From: Rhodothermales bacterium
GTDB taxonomy: Bacteria; Bacteroidota; Rhodothermia; Rhodothermales; VXPQ01
Direction of reading: 5' to 3'
DNA: 13,185 nt
NCBI GenBank assembly: GCA_028283985.1
Contig: JANQSQ010000081.1
Location: forward strand, 1-13,185
Positions 1 to 7,538 of the stretch are shown one piece after another. The notes beneath the pieces were generated by a model. The model was not told the DNA's origin. It saw only the letters and a list, made by a program, of their open reading frames with translations, and ran no database searches. Every line of letters starts with the position of its first letter. Position 1 is the first letter of the stretch. A program made the position numbers and the translations under genes.

Positions 1-917
1 AACGCGCGATCCCTGACGATCGGGCCGCCGAACGTAAACCCGAACTGGTTTCGTCCGAATTCCGGCTTGCCGCCGCCCCGGTGCGGGCGGTATTCGGAGG
101 AGATGGCGTCCCACTGTCCGAAATAATGCGCGGATCCCCGGTATTCATTGGTCCCGGAGCGCGTCACGACATTGATGAAGCCGCCCGACGAACGACCGAA
201 CTCGGCAGGGGCGCCTTGGCTTACGACGACCATCTCTTCCACGGCATCCTGGTTGAAGGTGAACGCCGGCCGCTGCCCGCCCCGTTGTTCTCCGAAGAAG
301 GGGTTGTTGAAATCGGCGCCATCCACCATGAAGTTGTTGAAGATGCCCCGCTGCCCGCCGATGTTGAGCACTTCGCCGTCGGGCCCCTGCCCGATGGCCA
401 CGCCGGGGGTCAGCAGCGTCAGGTCGATCAGGTTGCGTCCATTGTTGGGGAGGGCGTCCACGATTTCCTCGGGCAGGCGTTGCGATCGGGTAGCGTCTTC
501 AGGATCGAGCAAAGGCGTCTGTTCGGCGGTCACGGTGATTTCTTCTATCTCGATGGCCTGAAAAGCGAGATCCACGTCGAGCGTTTCACCCACATGCAGC
601 GCCAGGTTCTCACGGCGGATTTCTCCGAGGTTGACTTCGGAGACCACCCGGATCGTGTAGTTTCCCCGTGGAAGCAGCGCCCGCGCGAAGGCGCCGGCGG
701 GAGTGGTTTCAACTACGGTGCGCAGACCGGTCTCGAGGTGATGAATGATCACCGAGGCGTCGGGTACCGGCTCGCCCGAGGCGTTATATACCGTTCCTCG
801 TATGATGCCGGTGGTTGCCGCGGACTGCGCACGCGCCGGCGCCGCGCCAATGAGAAGGACCACGGCGAGAACAAATGCCGGGGCACAGGCGAGAACGGAA
901 ATTCGGGGAGTGGACAC
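1..917 (-). CDS. TonB-dependent receptor, Oar-like (N-terminal part, runs off left edge)
   Basis: Outer-membrane beta-barrel receptor, presumably TonB/ExbBD-energised; the substrate cannot be read from the sequence. The first 305 residues are present and the rest lies beyond base 1. A signal peptide covers residues 1-30 (hydrophobic stretch, cleavage near ARA|QS). Residues about 37-120 form a carboxypeptidase-regulatory-like beta-sandwich (IIRGTVYNASGEPVPDASV; LLPRGNYTIRV). EEITVTAEQ (125-133) resembles a TonB box. The plug follows at about 147-255 (NIGGQRGIFNNFMVDGADFN, GAPAEFGRSSGGFINVVTRS), and the barrel begins with GTNEYRGSAHYFGQ. This layout matches Oar-type receptors. The GTG at 915-917 was chosen because no ATG lies in frame between it and the upstream stop; no clear Shine-Dalgarno is visible. 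It starts 25 bases after the pyrD stop on the same strand, so co-transcription is likely. The family is confident; the ligand is unknown. Confidence 0.88.
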   Translation of the reverse strand, partial: MSTPRISVLACAPAFVLAVVLLIGAAPARAQSAATTGIIRGTVYNASGEPVPDASVIIHHLETGLRTVVETTPAGAFARALLPRGNYTIRVVSEVNLGEIRRENLALHVGETLDVDLAFQAIEIEEITVTAEQTPLLDPEDATRSQRLPEEIVDALPNNGRNLIDLTLLTPGVAIGQGPDGEVLNIGGQRGIFNNFMVDGADFNNPFFGEQRGGQRPAFTFNQDAVEEMVVVSQGAPAEFGRSSGGFINVVTRSGTNEYRGSAHYFGQWDAISSEYRPHRGGGKPEFGRNQFGFTFGGPIVRDRA

Positions 918-942
918 GGATACTGACGAGTGAATGAAAAAA

Positions 943-2049
943 TTACGCGGCGTCGATGCCCACCACATCCGTGATTGAATCGAACCCGTCGTTTTCAAGC
1001 AGTTGAACCAATCCTGTCTTGATGTCGCGGACCACCCCCGGGCCGCGATAAATAAGCGCGGTGTAAATTTGCACGAGCGAGGCCCCGGCGCGGAGTTTTC
1101 GATAGGCGTCCTTTGCGGAAAATACGCCTCCCACGCCGATGATCGGCAAAGCCCCTTCCGTGAGGCGGTACAGGCGCCGCACAAGGTGCGTGGCGCGGGC
1201 TTCGAGCGGCCGTCCGCTGAGTCCGCCTCTGCCGATGGCGCACAACTGCGCCGGGGGTGTGGCGAGCCCCTCGCGATCGGTTGCCGTGTTGGTGGCCACG
1301 AATCCCGCGATTCCGTATTCCAGGGCAAGGCGCACGGTTTCCCGAAGGGTACTGTCGAACACGATCCGGTCGGAAACGGGGGGCGGCATTTTTAGCAGCA
1401 CGGGTACGTCGGGCGCCGATTTTTTTCGTTGCTCCATGATGACCTTCAGCAGAACTTCCAGGGATTCAGGATCCTCGAAGGTTTTGCCGTCGCGCGTATT
1501 CGGACAGGAAATATTCAGTGCGATATAGGCTGCCTGATCCGCAATGGTCTTGAAACTCATGCGGAAATCTTCCACCGCGGAGTCGCCCGTGATCTCGCGG
1601 CCGTGCGTGCTGGCAATGTTGATTCCTATCGGAATCCGGCTTCGGGGCGCGGTTCGTCGAAGCTGCCGGGAAATGCTGCGGACCCCTTTGTTGTTGAGTC
1701 CCATCCGGTTGATGAGCGCCTCGTCTTCGATCAGGCGAAAAGCGCGTGGCTTTGGATTCCCCCGGGAGGGATAGGCTGTGACCGAGCCGACTTCTGCAAA
1801 CCCGAATCCCAGCGTGGGCCAGAATGGCGTCAGAGAGGCGTTTTTGTCGAAACCGGCGGCAAGGCCGATCGGAGAAGAAAAGATATTGCCCCACAGGGCC
1901 TGTTCGAGGCGCATGTCCTCGAACGCGAACATTTTTTCCAGCGCCCCTCCCGCCCGCGCCAATTGCACGGTTCGGGCCGCGCAAGCGGCTGCGTAATGGG
2001 CCTGTTCAGGCCCTATTCTGAACAGTGCGGATCGAAAAATATCGTACAT
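943..2049 (-). CDS. pyrD: Dihydroorotate dehydrogenase (quinone), class 2 type
   Basis: Oxidises dihydroorotate to orotate in de novo pyrimidine synthesis, passing electrons through FMN to membrane quinone. The 368-residue product begins MYDIFRSALFRIGPEQAHYA, the amphipathic N-terminal extension typical of membrane-associated class 2 enzymes. The open frame continues upstream, but this ATG gives the family-typical N-terminus and lies 16 bases after the upstream stop. Visible motifs are SPIGLAAGFDKNA (59-71), GNPKPRAFRLIEDEALINRM (97-116), NISCPN (179-184), GRGGLSGRPL (273-282) and the C-terminal FMN-phosphate region IIGVGGVFSAKDAYRKLRAG (303-322). Oddly, the active-site loop has Cys182 where class 2 enzymes usually have the catalytic Ser (NxSSPN); Cys is the class 1 residue. 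KMPPPVSD (220-227) also differs from the usual KIAPDLS. It is the middle gene of a tight minus-strand cluster. Confidence 0.95.
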   Translation of the reverse strand: MYDIFRSALFRIGPEQAHYAAACAARTVQLARAGGALEKMFAFEDMRLEQALWGNIFSSPIGLAAGFDKNASLTPFWPTLGFGFAEVGSVTAYPSRGNPKPRAFRLIEDEALINRMGLNNKGVRSISRQLRRTAPRSRIPIGINIASTHGREITGDSAVEDFRMSFKTIADQAAYIALNISCPNTRDGKTFEDPESLEVLLKVIMEQRKKSAPDVPVLLKMPPPVSDRIVFDSTLRETVRLALEYGIAGFVATNTATDREGLATPPAQLCAIGRGGLSGRPLEARATHLVRRLYRLTEGALPIIGVGGVFSAKDAYRKLRAGASLVQIYTALIYRGPGVVRDIKTGLVQLLENDGFDSITDVVGIDAA

Positions 2050-2065
2050 CTGGGGCGTAGAAGCC

Positions 2066-5000
2066 TTACCAGCCGGGCGCCAACCGGAATCCCAATTGCC
2101 AGCCGGCGTCCGGTCGCTGGAAAGGAAATGCGTAGTACGTTTCCAGCACAATGTACCCCAAAATATTGACGCGCGCAGACATGCCGACGCTGAATACGGG
2201 CACGCGCTTGTTTGTCGTCCGATCGAATTTACGCACCGGCTTCTCTTCGGCGGTCCATGCCACGCCGCCGTCCACGAACGCCGCCAGTTCGGTCGGGAGA
2301 TACGGAAACGAAATGAGTCCCAACTGCTCGGTGCCGAGGAACGGGACGCGCACCTCCACGCTCGACAGGGCAACGTGCGTACCCTGCAGGCGATCCATCG
2401 AGGGGCACCGGCGACCGGGGGCGCTTATGTCAATCTCACATTCCGACGCCTCAAACGAGCGGAAATTGTACCCTCGGACGAATGCGGGGTAGTAGGAATA
2501 TCCGAGGTATTGCGTCGTGAACAGATCTTCCGCCGAATCGGCGCCGTAGTTGCCGATATGCAGTCCGCGCACGGCCAGCGTTACCGGTTGCATATATAAG
2601 TATTGCCGGTAATCGACGAGTCCTGTCACAAACGTAGAACTCCCCACTTTCGGGGCGATTTCGAGGCGGTAACGTCCTCCGCTGATCGGCGAAGTGAATC
2701 CGTTGAAGGAATAGTCTCCGACAAAGGCCAGCCCGGCCTGGAAAAAATAGATAGGCTTCTGCTCCGTAATGCCCTGGAAAAATATGGAGTCGTCGGTGTC
2801 GACGCGGTTGCGACCGAATGTAAAGCCCGATCCCACGAACTGCTCCACTTCGTTATCGAATCCGTACCGCACGAAACCCGCATTCGCTTCGGCCCGGCGC
2901 GTTTGACTGAAAGGATACTGGGCAATGCCCGATACCTGATCGATGAAGATGCGTTGCCGGAGTTGCTCGACCACTTGCGCCCCGCCTACGAATCCGCCCC
3001 GGTAGAGGCCGTACAGAAGCGGAATGTGCCCTGCCGTTGCGCCAAGGTTGATTCGTTGACCGAGGTCGATATACGAGGCTTGTCCCCCGATGTCCTTGAA
3101 TGTGCCCTGGGCCTGCGCTACAAGGTACAGGTTCCGGTCGCCGAGCATGTCCGAGAACGCAAAGCCGATGCCGCCGGCGACTTGCGTTCCGTACAGACCG
3201 CCTGCCGCTACGCCGATAGTCGGGGGCGCCACGTAATCCAGTTGGAGGTTCGACCGGTAATCCTTTCCGGGCCATTGCAGGCCGAGGGCGGGCAGGCCCG
3301 TCATCGCATCATTGAGGTAGTTGCCTACCAGTCCTTCGTTGAGCGACCGGATCGGAGGCAGGATGCCCGCCGTAGCGACATGGCCGGCAGGTCGGGGCTG
3401 CACGGCCTCGCCCGTCAGTTCGTCGGGTTCGCGCAGGTATACCGTATAGGCGTTGTCCGAGAATACCGAGAAGGACATCTGGCCGGTGCGGTCGGCCACG
3501 GACATGGCCGGAGACAGTGCGGTAATGCCGCTGACGCCTGTCGCCAGATTCGTAAGCCGGTACGCTTCCCCGGAGGACAGGTCGAGCCGGTAGACATCCT
3601 TGAACCCGTTCTGATCGCTGATGAAATACAGGTCGCCGCCATCCGGCGAGAACTGGGGATTGTGGTGCAGGACATTGCCGAAGGGTCTCAGGGGCCGTAT
3701 TTCGTTGCGTTCCAGATCGAACAGCGCAAGCCCGTTTTTCTGGTACTGCAGTTGATCGAAATCCGTGAGGCCTCCCCCCCGATCGGTCGTAAAGGCAATG
3801 TACCTTCCGTCCGGCGACCAGTCCGGTTGCAGGTCCGCAAACCGGTCGTTGGTCAACTGGCGCACGGCGTCCGTTTCCAGGTTCAGGACATACAGGTCGC
3901 TGATGCCGCCTTCGAGGCCGGTAAACGCAATGGACGATCCGTCCGGCGACCAGGCGAGGTTCGTCAGCGCGGTGACTCCTTCCACGGCGATGTTTTGCCG
4001 TACCCTGCGCCGCCTGACGTCGAAAATGGATATCCGGTTGTCCCCGCCCGCGAACGAAACGAAGGCTAACCGCCTTCCGTCCGGCGACCAGGATCCGGCC
4101 GACTGGATGAATCGCAGCGCATCCATGTGGGGATTCGCCGCCGGATTTTTCAGGCTCGAGATGACCTCGCCCGTCTGTGCATTGGCCACGAACAGGTTGA
4201 TCGAGAACAGATCTCTTTCCGAAAGGAACGCAATGTATTCTCCGTCGGGGCTGAGCGCAGGAGAAAGATTGACTTCGCCTCCGTCAAGTTCAGGGGCCAG
4301 AATGCGCTGTCCCGATTCCTCAGGGGGCGTTTTGTCCTCCATGAACGGTTCGTAGGTTTTGCGGATCACCTGTTTCCATTCCGTGGATAGCGAGTCGGTC
4401 GTAATGCCGAGCGTATACACGAAAGCGGAATCCACGCCGGCCCGCCCGGCCAGTTTGAACAGATTCGCTACGGCGGCGTCGCCGTATTTCCCGCCGATGT
4501 AGGCCATGTACGCTTGTCCGAACCGGTACGGGAAGTAGCGCTGGTCGCGCGTCAATTGCTCGATAGTGGGCAGATCGTCACGGAGCAACGCATCCCGCAG
4601 CCACATGGCCGTGTGGGGATCGGATCGTCCTACGGAGAGGTACTCCGCCGTACCTTCGATCATCCACAACGGCAGGAGCGCCAGATTGAACCGGATCGGG
4701 TCCTGGTCGCTGAGGCCTATGTCGTACTGGAAGGAGTGGACGAGTTCATGTCCCAGCACATGGTCCGTTTCGGCGTAGCTGCCGGTAAGCGGCATGATGA
4801 CCCGCTGCTTGATCGATTCGGTAACGCCCCCCGTGCCTTCGCCGATGAGCCCCCCGATGACATTCGTCTGGTGAAAATCGGCGTCGTTCGCATAGAAGAT
4901 GATCGGCTTCTTTTCCCTGAATTCCCGGAGGTACGTGCGGGAATGCCGGCTGTACCAGCGCTCCGCCATCCGTCCGGCGTCGCGAACCGCCTGTTCCTCT

Positions 5001-5170
5001 TCGGGGTAATAGTAAATAATGAAATGCTCGGTCTCGAAGTGTTTGAAGTCGAAACGATCGTACTGGACCTTGTTTCGACCGAAGTACTGTGCGCTGGCCG
5101 GCGTGGGCGTCAGCACCGCACACATGAGAAAGATGGAGAGACAGGCAAGCAGGGAAGCGGTTCGAAACAT
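2066..5170 (-). CDS. Secreted HExxH peptidase / PD40 propeller / Omp85-like barrel fusion protein
   Basis: A 1034-residue cell-envelope protein with three visible parts. Residues 1-28 are a signal peptide (cleavage near ASAQ|Y). Residues about 30-280 form a gluzincin-like metallopeptidase domain: GHELVHSFQYD has the zinc motif HELVH (141-145), and WMIEGTAEY supplies a likely third ligand Glu172 or Glu176. Residues about 300-560 hold at least five PD40/TolB-like propeller repeats with SPDG cores (about 307, 362, 408, 452, 508). Residues about 610-1034 are a predicted outer-membrane beta-barrel with alternating aromatic strands, the Omp85 signature VRGY (898-901) and a terminal aromatic Trp. 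Inference: the peptidase and propeller face the periplasm and the barrel sits in the outer membrane. Substrate and transport activity are unknown. It is the first gene of the minus-strand cluster. An alternative annotation is PD40-domain or BamA/TamA-family outer-membrane protein. Confidence 0.85.
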   Translation of the reverse strand: MFRTASLLACLSIFLMCAVLTPTPASAQYFGRNKVQYDRFDFKHFETEHFIIYYYPEEEQAVRDAGRMAERWYSRHSRTYLREFREKKPIIFYANDADFHQTNVIGGLIGEGTGGVTESIKQRVIMPLTGSYAETDHVLGHELVHSFQYDIGLSDQDPIRFNLALLPLWMIEGTAEYLSVGRSDPHTAMWLRDALLRDDLPTIEQLTRDQRYFPYRFGQAYMAYIGGKYGDAAVANLFKLAGRAGVDSAFVYTLGITTDSLSTEWKQVIRKTYEPFMEDKTPPEESGQRILAPELDGGEVNLSPALSPDGEYIAFLSERDLFSINLFVANAQTGEVISSLKNPAANPHMDALRFIQSAGSWSPDGRRLAFVSFAGGDNRISIFDVRRRRVRQNIAVEGVTALTNLAWSPDGSSIAFTGLEGGISDLYVLNLETDAVRQLTNDRFADLQPDWSPDGRYIAFTTDRGGGLTDFDQLQYQKNGLALFDLERNEIRPLRPFGNVLHHNPQFSPDGGDLYFISDQNGFKDVYRLDLSSGEAYRLTNLATGVSGITALSPAMSVADRTGQMSFSVFSDNAYTVYLREPDELTGEAVQPRPAGHVATAGILPPIRSLNEGLVGNYLNDAMTGLPALGLQWPGKDYRSNLQLDYVAPPTIGVAAGGLYGTQVAGGIGFAFSDMLGDRNLYLVAQAQGTFKDIGGQASYIDLGQRINLGATAGHIPLLYGLYRGGFVGGAQVVEQLRQRIFIDQVSGIAQYPFSQTRRAEANAGFVRYGFDNEVEQFVGSGFTFGRNRVDTDDSIFFQGITEQKPIYFFQAGLAFVGDYSFNGFTSPISGGRYRLEIAPKVGSSTFVTGLVDYRQYLYMQPVTLAVRGLHIGNYGADSAEDLFTTQYLGYSYYPAFVRGYNFRSFEASECEIDISAPGRRCPSMDRLQGTHVALSSVEVRVPFLGTEQLGLISFPYLPTELAAFVDGGVAWTAEEKPVRKFDRTTNKRVPVFSVGMSARVNILGYIVLETYYAFPFQRPDAGWQLGFRLAPGW

Positions 5171-5455
5171 CGGCGGTCCCGATAGGGTCGGAGGATGGAA
5201 GTTTCGGGAAGGGTGCGCTTTGGAAACGGTACGGTAGTTACGGGATACTTACTGAGGATTGGTTGCAGTCTGCACCGTAAAGTTGTTTACGAGCATAAAC
5301 GTTTCCGGTTCGCGCATTCGTACAAGAATCCGTCATGCGGGATATTTCAGCCGTTTACCGGGTTGAGTATCCTGTACCGGAGTGCGTTAGACTCCGTGGG
5401 ATATTCGCACATTCCACGTATGCCGTTGCGTGGCGCATGAACGGGGCGCAAAGCC
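5171..5455. promoter_or_regulatory. Divergent intergenic region with presumed promoters for both flanking units
   Basis: This 285-bp gap lies between the divergent starts of the peptidase/propeller/barrel gene (minus) and mrdA (plus), so both transcription units presumably start here. I find no convincing small gene, tRNA or terminator. A weak sigma70-like match for mrdA is TTGAGT (5363-5368), 18 bp, then TTAGAC (5387-5392). No good minus-strand promoter is obvious. An inverted-repeat cluster at 5276-5301 is listed separately. Confidence 0.5.
5276..5301. repeat. Phased inverted-repeat cluster, possible operator
   Basis: CGTAAA (5276-5281) and TTTACG (5286-5291) form a perfect 6-bp inverted repeat around GTTG. 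A related half-site, TAAACG, follows at 5296-5301. The three hexamers start exactly 10 bp apart, about one helical turn. GTTTA (5285-5289) also pairs with TAAAC (5296-5300). The location between divergent genes fits a regulator-binding site, but no regulator is known and chance is possible. Confidence 0.3.
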
Positions 5456-7345
5456 ATGTATGATTACAAAATACGCGGGCGCGTTTTTATCGGCATTATC
5501 GTCGTTGCAATGGGTCTCTTGAGTTTGCGGCTTGCGCAACTCCAGTTGGTCCAGACCGACGATTATATCATCGAATCCGAATCCAATGCGCTGCGGGAAC
5601 GCAGGGTGTTGCCGGCGCGCGGCGCAATCTATGATCGGATGGGCAGGGCCCTCGTGAACAACGAGCCCAGCTATACGGTGACCATTACCCCGCGCATTTT
5701 CGACCGCGACAAGATTCCTCTCCTGGCCGATCTGCTGGAGGTCCCCGACAGCGTCGTGTCCGCCAGATTTACGGAACTTCGCCGCTACAGCGCCTTCCAG
5801 CCCGGCAAGGCGTTCCGGGATGTGCCGGAAGATGTTTTCAGCCGCGTGGCGGAAAACTTTTATCGGTTGCCGGGTGTGGGGTATGACCAGGATTTCCGCC
5901 GCCGGTACCATACGGACGCCACCGCCGCACACGTACTTGGATACGTGCGGGAGATTACGGACAACGAGCTGGTTCGTTTGGGCGAAAGAGGATACCGGCA
6001 GGGAGACCTGATCGGCAAGTCCGGCCTCGAAAGCAGATACGAGCCCAGTCTGCGGGGCCAGCTGGGCTCCGAAATCAAAGTGGTCAACGTACATGGCCTG
6101 GAGGTCAAGTCCTGGCAGGACGGCGCATTCGACAATGCTCCGAAAAGCGGGTATGACATTCACCTCGGCCTCGATGCGGATCTGCAGGCGCTGGCGGAGT
6201 CTCTCTTTGTCGGCAAACGGGGCGGGGCCGTGGCGCTCGACGTGAACAGCGGGGAGATTCTGGCGCTCGTAAGCATGCCGGACTACGACCCGGACGTTTT
6301 TACCGAGGCCATGGATCCGGAAACCTGGAATCATCTCATAACCAGCCCGGAGAAGCCGCTGTACAACCGGGCAACCATGAACCGGTTGCCCCCCGGTTCG
6401 ACATGGAAGCCGTTTATGGCGCTGATGGCGCTTCAGGAAGGGAAAATCACTCCGACGGAGCACATCCATTGCCCGGGCTATCATCCCCTTGGCGGACCGG
6501 GCGTCTTCCGCGACATGCACGTGCACGGCAGCATCGCGGTGGAAGAGGCGCTCGAACAGTCGTGCAATACGTTTTTCTTTGAGTTGATGATGCGCACGGA
6601 CGTGGAAGTCTTCAGCAGGTATGCGCGTATGTTCGGCTTCGGTCAGCGGGTGTCCACGGATATCGGAGAGCAGGGGGCCGGCCTGATTCCTGATTCCGCC
6701 TACTTTAATCAGCGCTTTCCCGGCTGGGGGCCCGGTTTTACGATCAATCTCGGCGTCGGGCAGGGGGATATGGGCGTGACGCCCTTGCAATTGGCGAGGT
6801 ACACGGCTGCAGTGGCCAACCGGGGTATGTTATATACGCCCCATCTCGTAACCCGGATGGTGCACCAGGAGACGGGAGAAACGCTCTATCCAAAGATTGC
6901 CGCTCCGCAAAAACTGCCGATAGACGAGGCGCATTTCGATGTGGTGCGCAACGGCATGAAACGGGTGATGGAGGACGGGACCGGGGAATGGATTCAGATT
7001 CCCGGTATTCCCAGCGGCGGCAAAACCGGTACGGCGCAGGCCCCCAATGATCGGGAGGACGACTCCGTATTTATCCTGTTTGCACCCTATGACAATCCGC
7101 AGATCGCCGTGGCGGTTCAGGTGGAGAATGCCGGCTTTGGGGCGGTTGCCGCCGGCCCGATCGGGTCGTTGATGGCGGAACAATACCTGGCAGGCTCCAT
7201 TTCCTCGAGCCCCGCGAGACAATGGGTGCTTCAGAGCGTGCTTGCCGTGCGGAGTCAGCCTCTGGACACGGAAGATGACGAAGATGACGAGCCCGCCGCG
7301 GCCGACGGCGAATCGTCGGCAAGCGAATCCGGCGACGATGCATAA
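5456..7345 (+). CDS. mrdA: Penicillin-binding protein 2 (elongasome peptidoglycan D,D-transpeptidase)
   Basis: Class B PBP that crosslinks lateral-wall peptidoglycan with RodA during rod elongation. The 629-residue product has a short cytoplasmic N-terminus and one membrane anchor (about 9-30). The dimerisation/pedestal domain follows, with RRVLPARGAIYDRMGRALVNN (about 49-69) and the YVREITDNEL and GKSGLESRYEPSLRG stretches (163-201). The transpeptidase domain has all three catalytic motifs: SxxK at Ser315-Lys318 (PPGSTWKPF), SxN at Ser369-Cys-Asn371 and KTG at 523-525 (GGKTGTAQ). The last 26 residues (about 604-629) are acidic and low-complexity (TEDDEDDEP...). The ATG at 5456 gives the expected cytoplasm-anchor layout; its ribosome site is weak. 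The usual upstream neighbours mreC and mreD are absent, the gene upstream being divergent. rodA follows after 193 bp rather than overlapping. Confidence 0.96.
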   Translation: MYDYKIRGRVFIGIIVVAMGLLSLRLAQLQLVQTDDYIIESESNALRERRVLPARGAIYDRMGRALVNNEPSYTVTITPRIFDRDKIPLLADLLEVPDSVVSARFTELRRYSAFQPGKAFRDVPEDVFSRVAENFYRLPGVGYDQDFRRRYHTDATAAHVLGYVREITDNELVRLGERGYRQGDLIGKSGLESRYEPSLRGQLGSEIKVVNVHGLEVKSWQDGAFDNAPKSGYDIHLGLDADLQALAESLFVGKRGGAVALDVNSGEILALVSMPDYDPDVFTEAMDPETWNHLITSPEKPLYNRATMNRLPPGSTWKPFMALMALQEGKITPTEHIHCPGYHPLGGPGVFRDMHVHGSIAVEEALEQSCNTFFFELMMRTDVEVFSRYARMFGFGQRVSTDIGEQGAGLIPDSAYFNQRFPGWGPGFTINLGVGQGDMGVTPLQLARYTAAVANRGMLYTPHLVTRMVHQETGETLYPKIAAPQKLPIDEAHFDVVRNGMKRVMEDGTGEWIQIPGIPSGGKTGTAQAPNDREDDSVFILFAPYDNPQIAVAVQVENAGFGAVAAGPIGSLMAEQYLAGSISSSPARQWVLQSVLAVRSQPLDTEDDEDDEPAAADGESSASESGDDA

Positions 7346-7383
7346 CAGCCTCCCCTCCGGTCGTATGTGCCGTACATCCCGCT

Positions 7384-7524
7384 TCTCTCAGCCTTCCGAA
7401 GGGCGCTTCACGCCCGCACTGCCCCGAATCCGCCGCGTTTCTTGCTAATTTCAACGATGCAATTATAATATCTTTTACGCACGAACGTGAAGCGCTGATC
7501 GAAGCGGTTTTGATCAGAGTATCC
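7384..7524 (+). repeat. Intergenic repeat element, copy A (mrdA-rodA gap)
   Basis: Most of this gap matches the reverse complement of 8800-8934, in the gap after rodA. Shared blocks are CCGAAGGGCGCT (7396-7407, identical), 7410-7431 (19 of 22), 7454-7472 (16 of 19) and 7473-7524 (36 of 52, ungapped, mostly transitions). Local structure includes a hairpin GGGCG-CTTCA-CGCCC (7401-7415) and, near rodA, CTGATC (7495-7500) paired with GATCAG (7512-7517), extendable with G-T pairs to 10 bp. The end next to rodA reads GATCAGAGTATCC. There is no reading frame worth calling and no transposase. It may be a remnant of a non-autonomous mobile element or a structured leader; the element is not one I recognise. 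Confidence 0.75.
7442..7469 (+). promoter_or_regulatory. Candidate sigma70-type promoter for rodA
   Basis: TTGCTA (7442-7447), a 16-bp spacer and a perfect TATAAT (7464-7469) lie about 70 bases upstream of the rodA ATG, inside repeat copy A. An overlapping TATCTTTT (7469-7476) also resembles the Bacteroidota -7 motif TAnnTTTG, though no well-spaced -33 element is evident. The matching stretch of copy B is degraded (CATGAAAT), so the -10 match is particular to copy A. It could let rodA be transcribed apart from mrdA. Confidence 0.5.
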
Positions 7525-7538
7525 TTAAGGCTTGCCCT

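Noticed and set aside
81..926. Plus-strand frame of 281 codons opposite the TonB-dependent receptor
   Set aside because: The minus strand reads a coherent signal peptide, regulatory-like domain and plug; the plus frame has no coherent features.
2050..2373. Upstream extension of the pyrD frame (additional ATG starts up to 2373)
   Set aside because: It would overlap the end of the upstream gene by more than 300 bases, and the added residues do not resemble any PyrD N-terminus.
2603..4069. Long plus-strand open frame (488 codons) opposite the Omp85-like gene
   Set aside because: It lies wholly antisense to a well-supported gene, shows no domain motifs or plausible signal or membrane pattern, and is explained by GC-rich codon bias on the other strand.
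5243..5373. Possible third copy of the intergenic element upstream of mrdA (GGATACT at 5243, AGTATCC at 5367)
   Set aside because: Only the 7-9 base ends match; the interior does not align with copies A or B, so it is not called as an element.
5387..6790. Long minus-strand open frame (467 codons) opposite mrdA
   Set aside because: mrdA has all catalytic PBP motifs on the plus strand; the antisense product is rich in His and Arg with no recognisable family features.
7401..7415. GGGCG-CTTCA-CGCCC hairpin as a terminator after mrdA
   Set aside because: No T-tract follows, and the stem is part of the repeat shared with copy B.
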